From contig JAMPIC010000002.1 of NCBI GenBank assembly GCA_023663025.1, positions 216,283 through 261,349 of the forward strand: a DNA stretch of 45,067 bases, written 5' to 3'. Position 1 is the stretch's first letter; every line of letters starts with the position of its first letter. This document shows, in pieces, positions 15,560-24,188 of the stretch. Position numbers and translations under genes: made by a program. The stretch comes from Prevotella sp. GTDB taxonomy: Bacteria; Bacillota; Clostridia; Oscillospirales; Ruminococcaceae. The notes beneath the pieces are model-generated. The model worked only from the letters and a program-made list of their open reading frames with translations. It was not told where the DNA came from and did no database searches.

Positions 15560-15658
15560 AAAATAAAATAAAACAAGGAGTCCGAAAGTCCGCCGTCTGC
15601 ACCGGCTGACCGGGACGCATTAAAAAGCACGCAGAAGCGGCTTTTAATGAAAGCTGTA

Positions 15659-16477
15659 TCAAATATCCGGGAGCGTGAGCTCGAAGCCCTGCGCTCTCAG
15701 TTCGTCAATGACCTGCGGCAGTATCTCCGCGTTTGTGGAGGACACGCTGTGCAGCAGGTATATGCCGCCGCCGTGAGCCGCTTTGGTAACTTTTTCAAGC
15801 GCGGCTGCCGGGTCGGGCTGGTTGTTTACGTCCCAGTCGGGGTAGGCGAAGCTCCACAGGAGAGTTTTGTAGCCCAATCCGCAGCAGACCGCCATGGACT
15901 GCTCCGAATATTCCCCGCAGGGAGGTCTGAAATATTTCATTTCGTAACCGTATTTTTCCTTTACGAAACCGTGAAGCGACATGATCTCCTTTTCCGCGTT
16001 CTCAACGGAAAGGGACGGCAGCGAAGCGTGCTTCATACCGTGGTTTCCGATGATGTGACCCTCGTCTATCATGCGCCTTACCAGTGCTTCGTTCCGTTCG
16101 GCGTAGTCTCCCGTAAGGAAGAACACCGCCTTGACGTTCTTTTCCTTTAAGGTATCGAGAATAGGCTCGGTATAGCCGTTTTCGTAGCCCTGATCGAATG
16201 TCAGGTGAATTTCCTTGTCCTCGTCCAGCATGGCGTAGCAGCCGTACCGGGCGAAATCGCTGTTGAACATCTCCGCGCCCGTGGGACGGTTTTGTCCGTC
16301 GACTTCCGTTCCCTGACCGTATCCGTGAGAAGTCCTGTCGAGAGAACCGATATCGGCGGGGTAGTCGGGTTCGGCGCAAGCCGTTCCCGCGAGGAAAACG
16401 GCGGCAATTCCCGCGGCAGCCAGAGCGGCGAGCGTTTTCCCGAAAATGTTTTTGTGAAACTTGTTTTTGCAAAGCAT
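15659..16477 (-). CDS. PdaA-like polysaccharide deacetylase
   Basis: 272 residues: signal peptide (1-35) then an NodB-type deacetylase domain (about 88-272). Motifs: LTFDQGYENGYT (92-103, catalytic D95), GNHGMKH with the metal His pair, YFRPPCGEYS, and a C-terminal LLHSVS. The second Asp of the usual FDDG is replaced by Gln. B. subtilis PdaA, which makes muramic delta-lactam in spore cortex, also differs there, and the ENGYT stretch matches that clade. The role in this organism is inferred. Start 16477 has GGAGGC 6 bases upstream. Confidence 0.9.
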   Translation of the reverse strand: MLCKNKFHKNIFGKTLAALAAAGIAAVFLAGTACAEPDYPADIGSLDRTSHGYGQGTEVDGQNRPTGAEMFNSDFARYGCYAMLDEDKEIHLTFDQGYENGYTEPILDTLKEKNVKAVFFLTGDYAERNEALVRRMIDEGHIIGNHGMKHASLPSLSVENAEKEIMSLHGFVKEKYGYEMKYFRPPCGEYSEQSMAVCCGLGYKTLLWSFAYPDWDVNNQPDPAAALEKVTKAAHGGGIYLLHSVSSTNAEILPQVIDELRAQGFELTLPDI

Positions 16478-16641
16478 AAGCAGCCTCCGAATAAAATAAA
16501 GTGTAGCAGTATTATTCTTAATCCGCTTATTCGCATTATCACAAGTATATTTTAACACATTTTCTTCCGGAATAAAACTACAGAACGGTTACAAATTATG
16601 TCAATCGGATAACACGGGAAAATTTTTCCTGCAAATAAAAA

Positions 16642-16675
16642 TGCGCGTTATGAAAGCCGCTGTCCATAACGCGCA
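16642..16675 (-). terminator. Terminator of ireB
   Basis: TGCGCGTTATG (16642-16652) pairs perfectly with CATAACGCGCA (16665-16675). The minus strand continues with a TTTTTATTT run. It lies right after the ireB stop. Confidence 0.85.
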
Positions 16676-16679
16676 CATA

Positions 16680-16928
16680 CTACTCGCCGAGATAAGATTT
16701 CACAAGCACCTGCAAAAGCTCGTCGCGGTCAATATGCCTGATAAGACTTCTGGCATTATTGTATGTGGTTATGTATGTCGGATCCTCGGAAAGAATATAG
16801 CCAACGATCTGATTTATGGGGTTATAGCCTTTTTCACGCAGAGCGTCATAAATAGTCGTTAAATTTTTTCTGAGGCTCCCCTCTCTGTCCTCGCAGACCG
16901 AAAAGGTCATTGTCTGGTCGTTATTCAT
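16680..16928 (-). CDS. IreB-family regulatory phosphoprotein
   Basis: 82 residues, typical of the family (formerly DUF965): early TMTFSV, then LRKNLTTIYDALREKGYNPI, NQIVGYILSEDPTYIT and RSLIRHIDRDELL. In Enterococcus IreB is a substrate of the Ser/Thr kinase IreK and affects cephalosporin resistance; equivalence here is inference. AAAGGAG is 8 bases before the ATG. It is monocistronic, with its own promoter (16990-17018) and terminator. Confidence 0.95.
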   Translation of the reverse strand: MNNDQTMTFSVCEDREGSLRKNLTTIYDALREKGYNPINQIVGYILSEDPTYITTYNNARSLIRHIDRDELLQVLVKSYLGE

Positions 16929-16989
16929 TTATAACACTCCTTTACAAAATTTTCTTCGGCAACTAAAGTATACTCAAACCGACATTCAT

Positions 16990-17018
16990 ATTATAACCTA
17001 TCCTGCAAATAAATACAA
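16990..17018 (-). promoter_or_regulatory. Sigma-A promoter of ireB
   Basis: Minus strand TTGTAT (17018-17013), 17 bp, TATAAT (16995-16990), about 60 bases before ireB. Confidence 0.7.
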
Positions 17019-17125
17019 GTGTTTTTTGGTATTTTTTTTAAATTGGGAAAAATTTCTTCTGTTCGATTGTTGAATTTGCACAAAAATTTATATATTTTTT
17101 GTATCTTGCGGCATTTCCATGCGGA

Positions 17126-17734
17126 CTATTTCGTGACGGGCACATACATATCTCCCATTGAAACGCCGCAGTAACCGAGCTGCATACGTTCGGTTATGTC
17201 CTCGTCGAACACCTGTATGCCTATCCCCGCCGCAAGACGGCAGCTTCCCTCCGACGCTCCGTCCGGAATAGTCAGCTTTACGGGTATCTCATAGGTCTCA
17301 TACGGCTGAAAGGTTTTCTCCTCCGACCAGCCCATTGCGACGGGATTTCCGCGCCTGTCGGAAACATAAAGCCACGCCATGTCCTCTATGCTTTCGCCGC
17401 CGAGAACCTGAAGCTCGGTATCTATGGTCATGCCCGTCATATTGGTGAGCTTATAGAGGACTTCCAGCTCCTCGCCCTCCTTGCAGAACTTTATCTCCCG
17501 CGTATCGTAGCCGCAGGTCAGGGAAAAAAGTCCCAGCTTGGAGAACGCCATATTTTCGATCTCGGCGGCTGAAAACCTGTCGTAGAACTCCAGCCCGGAG
17601 AAATCTGCCGCTCGGGCGGAATCCGCAGCTTCGGCGGAGGCGGTTTCCCTGTCCTCGGGAGGATTTCCGCAGGAGGAAAACATAACCGCCGTCATACAGA
17701 GAACCGAAAAAATTACCGCTTTGAATTTTTTCAT
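17126..17734 (-). CDS. Secreted lipoprotein, function unknown
   Basis: 202 residues. A signal with lipobox FSSC puts the acylated Cys at residue 22, followed by an acidic/Ala-rich spacer. The C-terminal part has a beta-sandwich-like pattern (LEVLYKLTNMTG, then QPYETYEIPVKLTIPDGA) resembling Ig-like bacterial lipoproteins but not assignable. GGAGG is 10 bases before the ATG. It starts 20 bases after the cell-wall-binding gene and is probably expressed with it. Confidence 0.8.
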   Translation of the reverse strand: MKKFKAVIFSVLCMTAVMFSSCGNPPEDRETASAEAADSARAADFSGLEFYDRFSAAEIENMAFSKLGLFSLTCGYDTREIKFCKEGEELEVLYKLTNMTGMTIDTELQVLGGESIEDMAWLYVSDRRGNPVAMGWSEEKTFQPYETYEIPVKLTIPDGASEGSCRLAAGIGIQVFDEDITERMQLGYCGVSMGDMYVPVTK

Positions 17735-17754
17735 ACGCGAAATTCCTCCGAATA

Positions 17755-18639
17755 TCAGTACAGCAGAATGCCGTTGTCGCCGAACGTATAGGTCGCGCCG
17801 GAAATTTTATTCACGCCCGTAACGTACATACCGTTCTTGTAGTAGTACCTGTATCCGTCCTTTCTTACCCAGCCGGTGTACTTGCCGCCGCACGCACCGT
17901 CCTCGGAAAAAATGTACCTGACGTTGCCTACGACGGTATTTTGGGTAAGAGCCGCGCCGTCCATACCGAAGAAGTATTTTTTCGAGCCTACGGTCTTCCA
18001 GCCAACGTAATAGCTTCCGTCGGACTGAACATAGTACAGTTTGCCGTAAATGTTCCGCAGTCCCTCGGAGGAATATTCGGGGAGGATATATTCTTCCGCG
18101 CTGCAGTAGGAAAATCCTCCCAAATTGCCGTTTACGGACAGATTAAAATATTTTCCGCCCTGTTTCCAGCAGTATTCCGAGCCGAAGCAGCCGCTTTCAC
18201 GGTAAACCGTTCTGCCGTTGACTTTCTGCTTGTCGTTGTACGCCTTTATCCCGTCGTAGCGAGATTTTCCCGCCGTCTGACTGCTGTACGCCGTAAGAGT
18301 GCAGCTGCCGTTGCTGAAATCAAACGTTACGGAAGAACACGTCTGACTGAACGTAATGGAGCTTATGCTGTCGGCATAGTCGGAAAATCCCTCGGGTATC
18401 CACACAGACTCGACGTCCTCAAAGGCAAGGTATTCGTCGGTATAGGGGTCGCGGACGGTTACTGTTCCGTTGTGGCTTCGGATATGCTCCGCAAGCTCGC
18501 TTACGGAGGAAAACGAAGCAACGGGAGAGAGGGTCTCGTAATATCCCTCGACGGTATAGGCGGAAACCTCCGCCGCGGGAACTGCCGATACCGCCATTAC
18601 CGCCGCGGACAGCGCCGCAAAAGCCTTACTCATTTTCAT
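17755..18639 (-). CDS. Secreted protein with choline-binding-like cell-wall repeats
   Basis: 294 residues: signal peptide (1-31) and a unique region (about 32-200). A C-terminal set of aromatic repeats follows, such as YVGWKTVGSKKYFFGMDG, YTGWVRKDGYRYYYKNG and ATYTFGDNGI. These resemble the CW_binding_1 repeats that bind teichoic acid or glucan. The start at 18639 is chosen because GAAAGGATGA lies 7 bases upstream; an ATG three codons earlier sits within that site. The protein is probably retained at the cell surface. No catalytic domain is seen in the N-terminal part. Confidence 0.82.
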   Translation of the reverse strand: MKMSKAFAALSAAVMAVSAVPAAEVSAYTVEGYYETLSPVASFSSVSELAEHIRSHNGTVTVRDPYTDEYLAFEDVESVWIPEGFSDYADSISSITFSQTCSSVTFDFSNGSCTLTAYSSQTAGKSRYDGIKAYNDKQKVNGRTVYRESGCFGSEYCWKQGGKYFNLSVNGNLGGFSYCSAEEYILPEYSSEGLRNIYGKLYYVQSDGSYYVGWKTVGSKKYFFGMDGAALTQNTVVGNVRYIFSEDGACGGKYTGWVRKDGYRYYYKNGMYVTGVNKISGATYTFGDNGILLY

Positions 18640-18685
18640 AAAGATCATCCTTTCATAAATAGTGCGAGCGGGTCTGCTTGCGTCT

Positions 18686-18714
18686 TATATAATGAATACA
18701 ATTCGGAAAGGCAA
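18686..18714 (-). promoter_or_regulatory. Probable sigma-A promoter of the cell-wall-binding gene
   Basis: Minus strand TTGCCT (18714-18709), 17 bp, TATATA (18691-18686), about 48 bases before the start. Confidence 0.5.
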
Positions 18715-18771
18715 AATTTTTCACGGAAAGAAAATTTTTTTCAAAAATTTTTTCGCGGCAAAAAAACAGAC

Positions 18772-18801
18772 CCGTTCGCTGTCCCGGAGGTCATCGAACG
18801 G
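18772..18801 (-). terminator. Terminator of the gpx-ohrR-like operon
   Basis: CCGTTCG (18772-18778) pairs with CGAACGG (18795-18801), and the minus strand continues with a run of seven T five bases later. It lies 80 bases past the regulator stop. Confidence 0.55.
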
Positions 18802-18881
18802 AGCCGATATCAAACCATACATAAAAGAAATTTTTGCCGCCGTAAAGTCTGCGGTGCGGAAACGGGAAACCTCTCTTTTGC

Positions 18882-19319
18882 TCATCGGGACAGTTTCCCG
18901 ATTATTTCATAAAGAACAGCGTACAGTTCCCGCGCCTTTTGGGGATCTATGCTTACGCAGGCGGCAAGCCTTTCGGGGACGTCGGCGGCTTTCTCTTTCA
19001 GACTTTCGCCCGCGTCCGTTAGGGTGACGATCATGTCCCGCTCGTCCTTTGCGGAACGTTTCCTGCTCACAAAGCCCTTTTCCTCAAGGCGTTTCAGCAG
19101 CGGCGTAAGCGTTCCCGAATCAAGATAAAGATACCCGCCCAAATCCTTGACCCGAAGCTCCTTATGCTCCCACATCGCCATCATGGTTATGTACTGGGTG
19201 TAGGTCAGGTCAAGCTCGTCAAGATAGGGCTTATACGCCTTGACGACCTCCTTTGCGCAGACGTAAAGAGGAAAACAGAGCTGATTTTCCAGCTTCAGCG
19301 CGTCGTAATTATTCGGCAT
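18882..19319 (-). CDS. MarR-family OhrR-like redox regulator
   Basis: 145 residues with the OhrR pattern: NQLCFPLYVCAKEVVKAYKP puts a reactive-type Cys at position 15, followed by LDLTYTQYITMMAMWEH and the winged helix (GGYLYLDSGTLTPLLKRLE, then KRSAKDERDMIVTLT). OhrR proteins release DNA when that Cys is oxidised by organic peroxides. It is the last gene of a tight operon with gpx, a TSCPD protein and a flavodoxin (5 bases after the latter), which supports a role in peroxide stress. It probably acts on the palindrome at 20594-20607. Confidence 0.88.
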   Translation of the reverse strand: MPNNYDALKLENQLCFPLYVCAKEVVKAYKPYLDELDLTYTQYITMMAMWEHKELRVKDLGGYLYLDSGTLTPLLKRLEEKGFVSRKRSAKDERDMIVTLTDAGESLKEKAADVPERLAACVSIDPQKARELYAVLYEIIGKLSR

Positions 19320-19324
19320 AGCGG

Positions 19325-19738
19325 TTATCCCTCCGACAGAATTTTTTTCGCGAACTCAGCCGCCGCCTTGCAGTCGCCGCTGTCGGGCTTTCCCCTGTGC
19401 AGCACCGTAAACGAGCCTTTGCAGGCGAACTCTTTCTCCGCAAGGGGTATATTTTTTTCCGCAAGCAGTTTTGCGATTTGCTTATAGGTGGACTTGACCA
19501 CAGCCGCAGTGCTGAAATTCACGACCTTGCCCACGGATACATTTATACCGCCGATAAAGCTTTTTACGTTATCGTCCACGTCGAAGCCGTAGGGCGCGCT
19601 GCCGAGAAAAAGAATATCCACATCTTCTTCAAGCGGTTCGGCTGTTGTTTTCGCCTCCGCGCCGACAGCTCCCGCGATCGCCTCGGCGAGCTTTTTGGTA
19701 TTGCCGCCCCGCGAATAATATCTTACCGCGATTTTCAT
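19325..19738 (-). CDS. Flavodoxin-family protein
   Basis: 137 residues. N-terminal MKIAVRYYSRGGNTKKLAEAI has the FMN phosphate-binding loop (SRGGNTKK), then a flavodoxin-like order with FLGSAPYGFDVDDNVKSFI. It is shorter than many flavodoxins. It should carry electrons as FMN semiquinone/hydroquinone; the partner here could be a peroxide-reducing system, as it is co-transcribed with gpx. GAAAGGTGG lies 6 bases before the ATG at 19738. It begins 19 bases after the TSCPD gene. Confidence 0.85.
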   Translation of the reverse strand: MKIAVRYYSRGGNTKKLAEAIAGAVGAEAKTTAEPLEEDVDILFLGSAPYGFDVDDNVKSFIGGINVSVGKVVNFSTAAVVKSTYKQIAKLLAEKNIPLAEKEFACKGSFTVLHRGKPDSGDCKAAAEFAKKILSEG

Positions 19739-19757
19739 AGTATACCACCTTTCGTTT

Positions 19758-20024
19758 TTATACGGCTGACAAAGAAGCCTCATAAGCCGCCCGTACAGCC
19801 TTTGCAAGCTGATCCGCGCAGGACGTTGGTCTGCGCCCGCATAAAACGCCCGCCAGCTTTTCCTCTACCTGTTCAACCGTCCAGCCCTCGATGAGCAGGG
19901 GTATCGCCTTTAAATTTCCGTTGCAGCCGCCCATAAAGCTGACGTTGTGAACGACGTTTCCGTCCAGATCAAGGCTGATAAGCTGGGAGCAGGTATTTTC
20001 GGTTTTGTAGTCATAATGAAACAT
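19758..20024 (-). CDS. TSCPD-domain small protein (TIGR03905 type)
   Basis: 88 residues. It shows the TSCPD pattern: TENTCSQLISLDLDGNVVHNVSFMGGCNGNLKAI, split here as CSQLISLDLDG and SFMGGCNGNL, and later RRPTSCADQLAKA. The two conserved Cys and the TSC-A-D signature could bind metal; a related domain occurs in class II ribonucleotide reductase tails. The specific role is unknown. ATG at 20024 overlaps the gpx stop by one base, so coupling is likely. Confidence 0.85.
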   Translation of the reverse strand: MFHYDYKTENTCSQLISLDLDGNVVHNVSFMGGCNGNLKAIPLLIEGWTVEQVEEKLAGVLCGRRPTSCADQLAKAVRAAYEASLSAV

Positions 20025-20563
20025 CACAGCAGCTCCTCCACTTTAGCTTTCATATCGTCAAGCGAATCCGTCGGCTCAAACCGCGCCGCTATCTCACCGT
20101 TTCTGTCAATGAGGAATTTTGTGAAATTCCATTTGATATTGCCGTTGTTTTTGTAATCCTTGTCCATTTTTTTGACAATGGGTTTGAGGACAAGGGACAT
20201 CGGACCTTTAAAGCCGCCGAATGTGGTGTTGGACGTGAGATACTTGTAAAGCGGTACAGCATTTTCGCCGTTTACGTCGATTTTCGAGAACTGGGGGAAT
20301 GTAATTCCGTACCGACCCGTACAGAACGCGTATATCTCCTCGTCGCTGCCGGGAGCCTGTTCGTTGAACTGGTTGCAGGGGAAATCCAGAATTTCGAGAC
20401 CGTCCTTGCAGTGCAGGTCGTACAGGTCTTGCAGCTCGCTGTACTGGGGAGTAAAGCCGCAGCCCGTGGCGGTGTTGACGATGAGCAGGACTTTTCCCTC
20501 GTAGTTGGACAGCGGGACAGTGCTTCCGGTTTGTGTTTTTACCGTAAAATCGTAAACGTTCAT
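20024..20563 (-). CDS. Glutathione-peroxidase-family thiol peroxidase
   Basis: 179 residues, complete. Catalytic elements: Cys in NTATGCGFTPQY, Gln in DFPCNQFNEQ, and Trp/Asn in IKWNFTKFL. The catalytic residue is Cys (TGC), not selenocysteine, and a second Cys in FPCNQF fits a thioredoxin-type resolving mechanism. It should reduce hydroperoxides using thioredoxin, as Clostridia usually lack glutathione. The ATG at 20563 has AAAGGAGAG upstream. It is the first gene of the OhrR-type operon. Confidence 0.95.
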   Translation of the reverse strand: MNVYDFTVKTQTGSTVPLSNYEGKVLLIVNTATGCGFTPQYSELQDLYDLHCKDGLEILDFPCNQFNEQAPGSDEEIYAFCTGRYGITFPQFSKIDVNGENAVPLYKYLTSNTTFGGFKGPMSLVLKPIVKKMDKDYKNNGNIKWNFTKFLIDRNGEIAARFEPTDSLDDMKAKVEELL

Positions 20564-20593
20564 ATTTTTCTCTCCTTTAATTTTATAAAATTT

Positions 20594-20607
20594 AATTGCA
20601 CACAATT
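20594..20607. promoter_or_regulatory. Palindromic operator candidate of the gpx operon
   Basis: AATTG-CACA-CAATT, a perfect inverted repeat of 5 bp with a 4-bp spacer, at about +8 to +21 from the predicted start. MarR/OhrR regulators bind AT-rich dyads of this kind; the known B. subtilis OhrR site has CAATT/AATTG half-sites in the other order. Binding by the co-transcribed OhrR-like protein is inferred. Confidence 0.5.
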
Positions 20608-20621
20608 GATTTACTGTCTAT

Positions 20622-20650
20622 ATGATATCATCGTAATGGCGGAAAGTCAA
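20622..20650 (-). promoter_or_regulatory. Sigma-A promoter of the gpx operon
   Basis: Minus strand TTGACT (20650-20645), 17 bp, TATCAT (20627-20622). It drives gpx, TSCPD, flavodoxin and the OhrR-like gene. Confidence 0.72.
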
Positions 20651-20687
20651 TGTCCGGATTTTAAATATTTTATGAATTTTTATGCAT

Positions 20688-20722
20688 AAAAAGTCCCTGA
20701 CATTTACAGTCAAGGACTTTTT
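20688..20722 (-). terminator. Terminator of purD
   Basis: AAAAAGTCC (20688-20696) pairs with GGACTTTTT (20714-20722) with an inner TGAC/GTCA stem. It lies 11 bases after the purD stop and ends in a T run on the minus strand. Confidence 0.8.
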
Positions 20723-20733
20723 AGATCGGTATT

Positions 20734-22008
<1,275 letters not shown>

Positions 22009-22076
22009 TTTCAAAATTCCTTTCCGATTTTTTTGACGAAATGCCGTACAGACTTCCCCAAACGCCGAACGTTATT

Positions 22077-22610
22077 TTACCCGTTTTCCACGTTATACCG
22101 CATATCATATTCGGTATAGCTTTCGCCGCTTTCCTCATTTTCGCGGTTTTTGGCGTATGCGTACACCGCCGCCGCGGCAACGGTGATTACCGCCCCCGCG
22201 AAAAGCAGATACGACAAAGCCGACGCAATTGCGTTATAACAACTCCATACCGTAAGCTTGTCCGCGCCCTCCGTAACAGCGATAATTCTATTTTGCAAAA
22301 GCGACAGACCTTTTGCGGCAATCGGCAAAAGTCCCAAAACCGCCGCAGAAATTGCCACGGGCGCGGCTTTGCCTTTTCCCGTACACATAAACAGGTTAGC
22401 CGCCGTAAACAGCAAGCCTCCCAAGCAAAACGCCACCGACGACCAAGATGACACTTTTCCCACGTCATCAAACACGCTTTCGTCCCTTAAGAAAAATGCC
22501 GACAGCAAGGGCTTCTGATAAACGCTTGCGAAAAAGCTAAGTACCGCCCAAGCGACAATAAACACCTGCGAAACGATAGCCGCCGTTCTCACCGATTTCG
22601 GACACGTCAT
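22077..22610 (-). CDS. Four-helix membrane protein inside the purine operon
   Basis: 177 residues with four hydrophobic segments (about 10-33, 51-76, 85-105 and 125-150) and an acidic C-terminal tail with RENEESGESYTEYDM. No family is recognised. The start (ATG 22610) has GGGGTGAT 4 bases upstream; TTG at 22628 overlaps that site. It lies 18 bases after the formyltransferase and about 68 before purD, so it is probably co-transcribed with both. A purine-related transport or sensing role is guesswork. Confidence 0.75.
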   Translation of the reverse strand: MTCPKSVRTAAIVSQVFIVAWAVLSFFASVYQKPLLSAFFLRDESVFDDVGKVSSWSSVAFCLGGLLFTAANLFMCTGKGKAAPVAISAAVLGLLPIAAKGLSLLQNRIIAVTEGADKLTVWSCYNAIASALSYLLFAGAVITVAAAAVYAYAKNRENEESGESYTEYDMRYNVENG

Positions 22611-22628
22611 AACTATCACCCCGCTCAA

Positions 22629-23807
22629 TCAGTGGTGGAACAGTCTTATGCCCGTAAACGCCATTGCAATGCCGTATTTGTTGCAGGTCTCGATAACGTT
22701 GTCGTCGCGGATAGAGCCGCCCGGCTGGGCTATGTACTCCACGCCGCTTTTGTGGGCGCGCTCGATGTTGTCCCCGAACGGGAAAAACGCGTCCGAACCG
22801 AGGGAAACGCCGGTGTTTTTCGCGAGCCACTCCTTTTTCTCCTCGCGGGTCAGAACTTCCGGCTTTTGGGTGAAAACCTTTTCCCACTCGCCGTCACGGA
22901 GCACGTCCTCGTACTCGTCGCCGATGTACACGTCGATAGCGTTGTCGCGGTCGGCGCGGCGGACGTCATCCTTAAAGGGCAGAGCCATTACCTTGGGGCA
23001 CTGTCTGAGCCACCAGTTGTCCGCCTTTTGCCCCGCGAGACGGGTGCAGTGTATGCGGGACTGCTGACCCGCTCCGATACCGATAGCCTGTCCGTCCTTG
23101 ACGTAGCAAACGCTGTTGGACTGGGTATACTTTAAAGTTATCAGGGAAATTATCAAGTCCCGCTTTTTGTCCTCGGGAATGGTTTTGTTTTCGGTGACAA
23201 CATTTTCCAGCAGAGCGTTGCCGATGTCAAGCTCGTTCCTGCCCTGCTCAAAGGTCACGCCGTACACCTTTTTCGTCTCGATAGACGCTGGGGTATATTT
23301 TTCGTCGATTTTTACGATGTTGTATGTACCCTTTCTCTTGCTTTTGAGTATCTCCAAAGCCTCGGGTTCGTAATCGGGGGCAATAACTCCGTCCGAAACC
23401 TCCCGCTGTATCATCTTCGCGGTGGGAACATCGCATTTGCAGGACAGCGCGATAAAGTCTCCGTATGAGGACATTCTGTCCGCTCCCCTCGCCCTTGCGT
23501 AGGCGCAGGCAAGGGGCGAAAGCTCGCCCAAATCGTCAACCCAGTAGATTTTTTTCAGAGTGTCCGACAGGGGAAGTCCCACCGCCGCCCCCGCAGGGGA
23601 AACGTGCTTAAAGGACGTTGCCGCGCAAAGTCCCGTAGCTTTTTTCAGTTCGCTGACAAGCTGCCAGCCGTTGAAAGCGTCCAGCAGGTTGATGTAGCCG
23701 GGCTTGCCGTTCAAAACCTCGATTGGCAAGTCGGAACCGTCCTCCATAAAAATTCTCGACGGCTTCTGATTGGGATTGCAGCCGTACTTTAATTGCATTT
23801 CGTTCAT
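22629..23807 (-). CDS. AICAR formyltransferase lacking the IMP cyclohydrolase domain
   Basis: 392 residues, close to one-domain AICAR transformylases. It transfers a formyl group from 10-formyl-THF to AICAR, the penultimate step of IMP synthesis. Visible: ATSFKHVSPAGAAVG (substrate Lys/His motif), GAGQQSRIHCTRLAG, SDAFFPFGDNIERA and IAQPGGSIRDD. Usual PurH is about 510 residues with an N-terminal MGS-like IMP cyclohydrolase; that domain is absent, so a separate enzyme must finish the pathway. Start 23807 has GGAGG 8 bases upstream. First gene of the operon with the membrane protein and purD. Confidence 0.92.
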   Translation of the reverse strand: MNEMQLKYGCNPNQKPSRIFMEDGSDLPIEVLNGKPGYINLLDAFNGWQLVSELKKATGLCAATSFKHVSPAGAAVGLPLSDTLKKIYWVDDLGELSPLACAYARARGADRMSSYGDFIALSCKCDVPTAKMIQREVSDGVIAPDYEPEALEILKSKRKGTYNIVKIDEKYTPASIETKKVYGVTFEQGRNELDIGNALLENVVTENKTIPEDKKRDLIISLITLKYTQSNSVCYVKDGQAIGIGAGQQSRIHCTRLAGQKADNWWLRQCPKVMALPFKDDVRRADRDNAIDVYIGDEYEDVLRDGEWEKVFTQKPEVLTREEKKEWLAKNTGVSLGSDAFFPFGDNIERAHKSGVEYIAQPGGSIRDDNVIETCNKYGIAMAFTGIRLFHH

Positions 23808-23839
23808 TTTTAATTCCTCCATGTAATTTGTTTATTTTT

Positions 23840-23848
23840 ATCATAGCA
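23840..23848 (-). promoter_or_regulatory. Extended -10 promoter of the purine operon
   Basis: Minus strand TGCTATGAT, an extended -10 motif, about 33 bases before the start; no good -35 is seen. Confidence 0.4.
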
Positions 23849-23859
23849 CATTTTTAAAA

Positions 23860-24188
23860 TAAAGGATATAGACCCATAGACACAGTAACCAAAAATGATT
23901 TTTCTCAAAAAATAAATTTTCGGCGAAATACGGTAACTTGAGAAAATCTGCTGCGTTTCGGCGCGGAGCTTTCCGAAAAGAGGCGTAAAAGCGAAAAATC
24001 ACGCCGGGAAAACAAACAAGATGATACAACAGTATACAAGGCGATACAAATTTGCACACCATAACCTCTGCCTTGACCTCAACCGCTCCGCCCTTGCCCC
24101 GGGTAAAGGCTCACCTTTTTGACGGACAACGGTACAGAAGTATTGTTATCCGTGGGAGCAGCTTATCCTTTTAACGCATGAATCTTTA
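23860..24188. other. Intergenic stretch without recognised gene
   Basis: Between the purine operon promoter and the stop of the transglutaminase-like gene. It holds two GATACAA copies near 24020-24045 and GC-rich sequence around 24075-24110. A 73-codon minus-strand ORF (23841-24062) has poor composition and no convincing ribosome site. I see no tRNA, riboswitch or clear terminator. Confidence 0.5.

Noticed and set aside
20024..20563. Selenocysteine in the Gpx homologue
   Set aside because: The catalytic codon is TGC (Cys), with no in-frame TGA.
23841..24062. 73-codon ORF upstream of the purine operon
   Set aside because: It overlaps the probable promoter, has no ribosome site and an odd aromatic composition.
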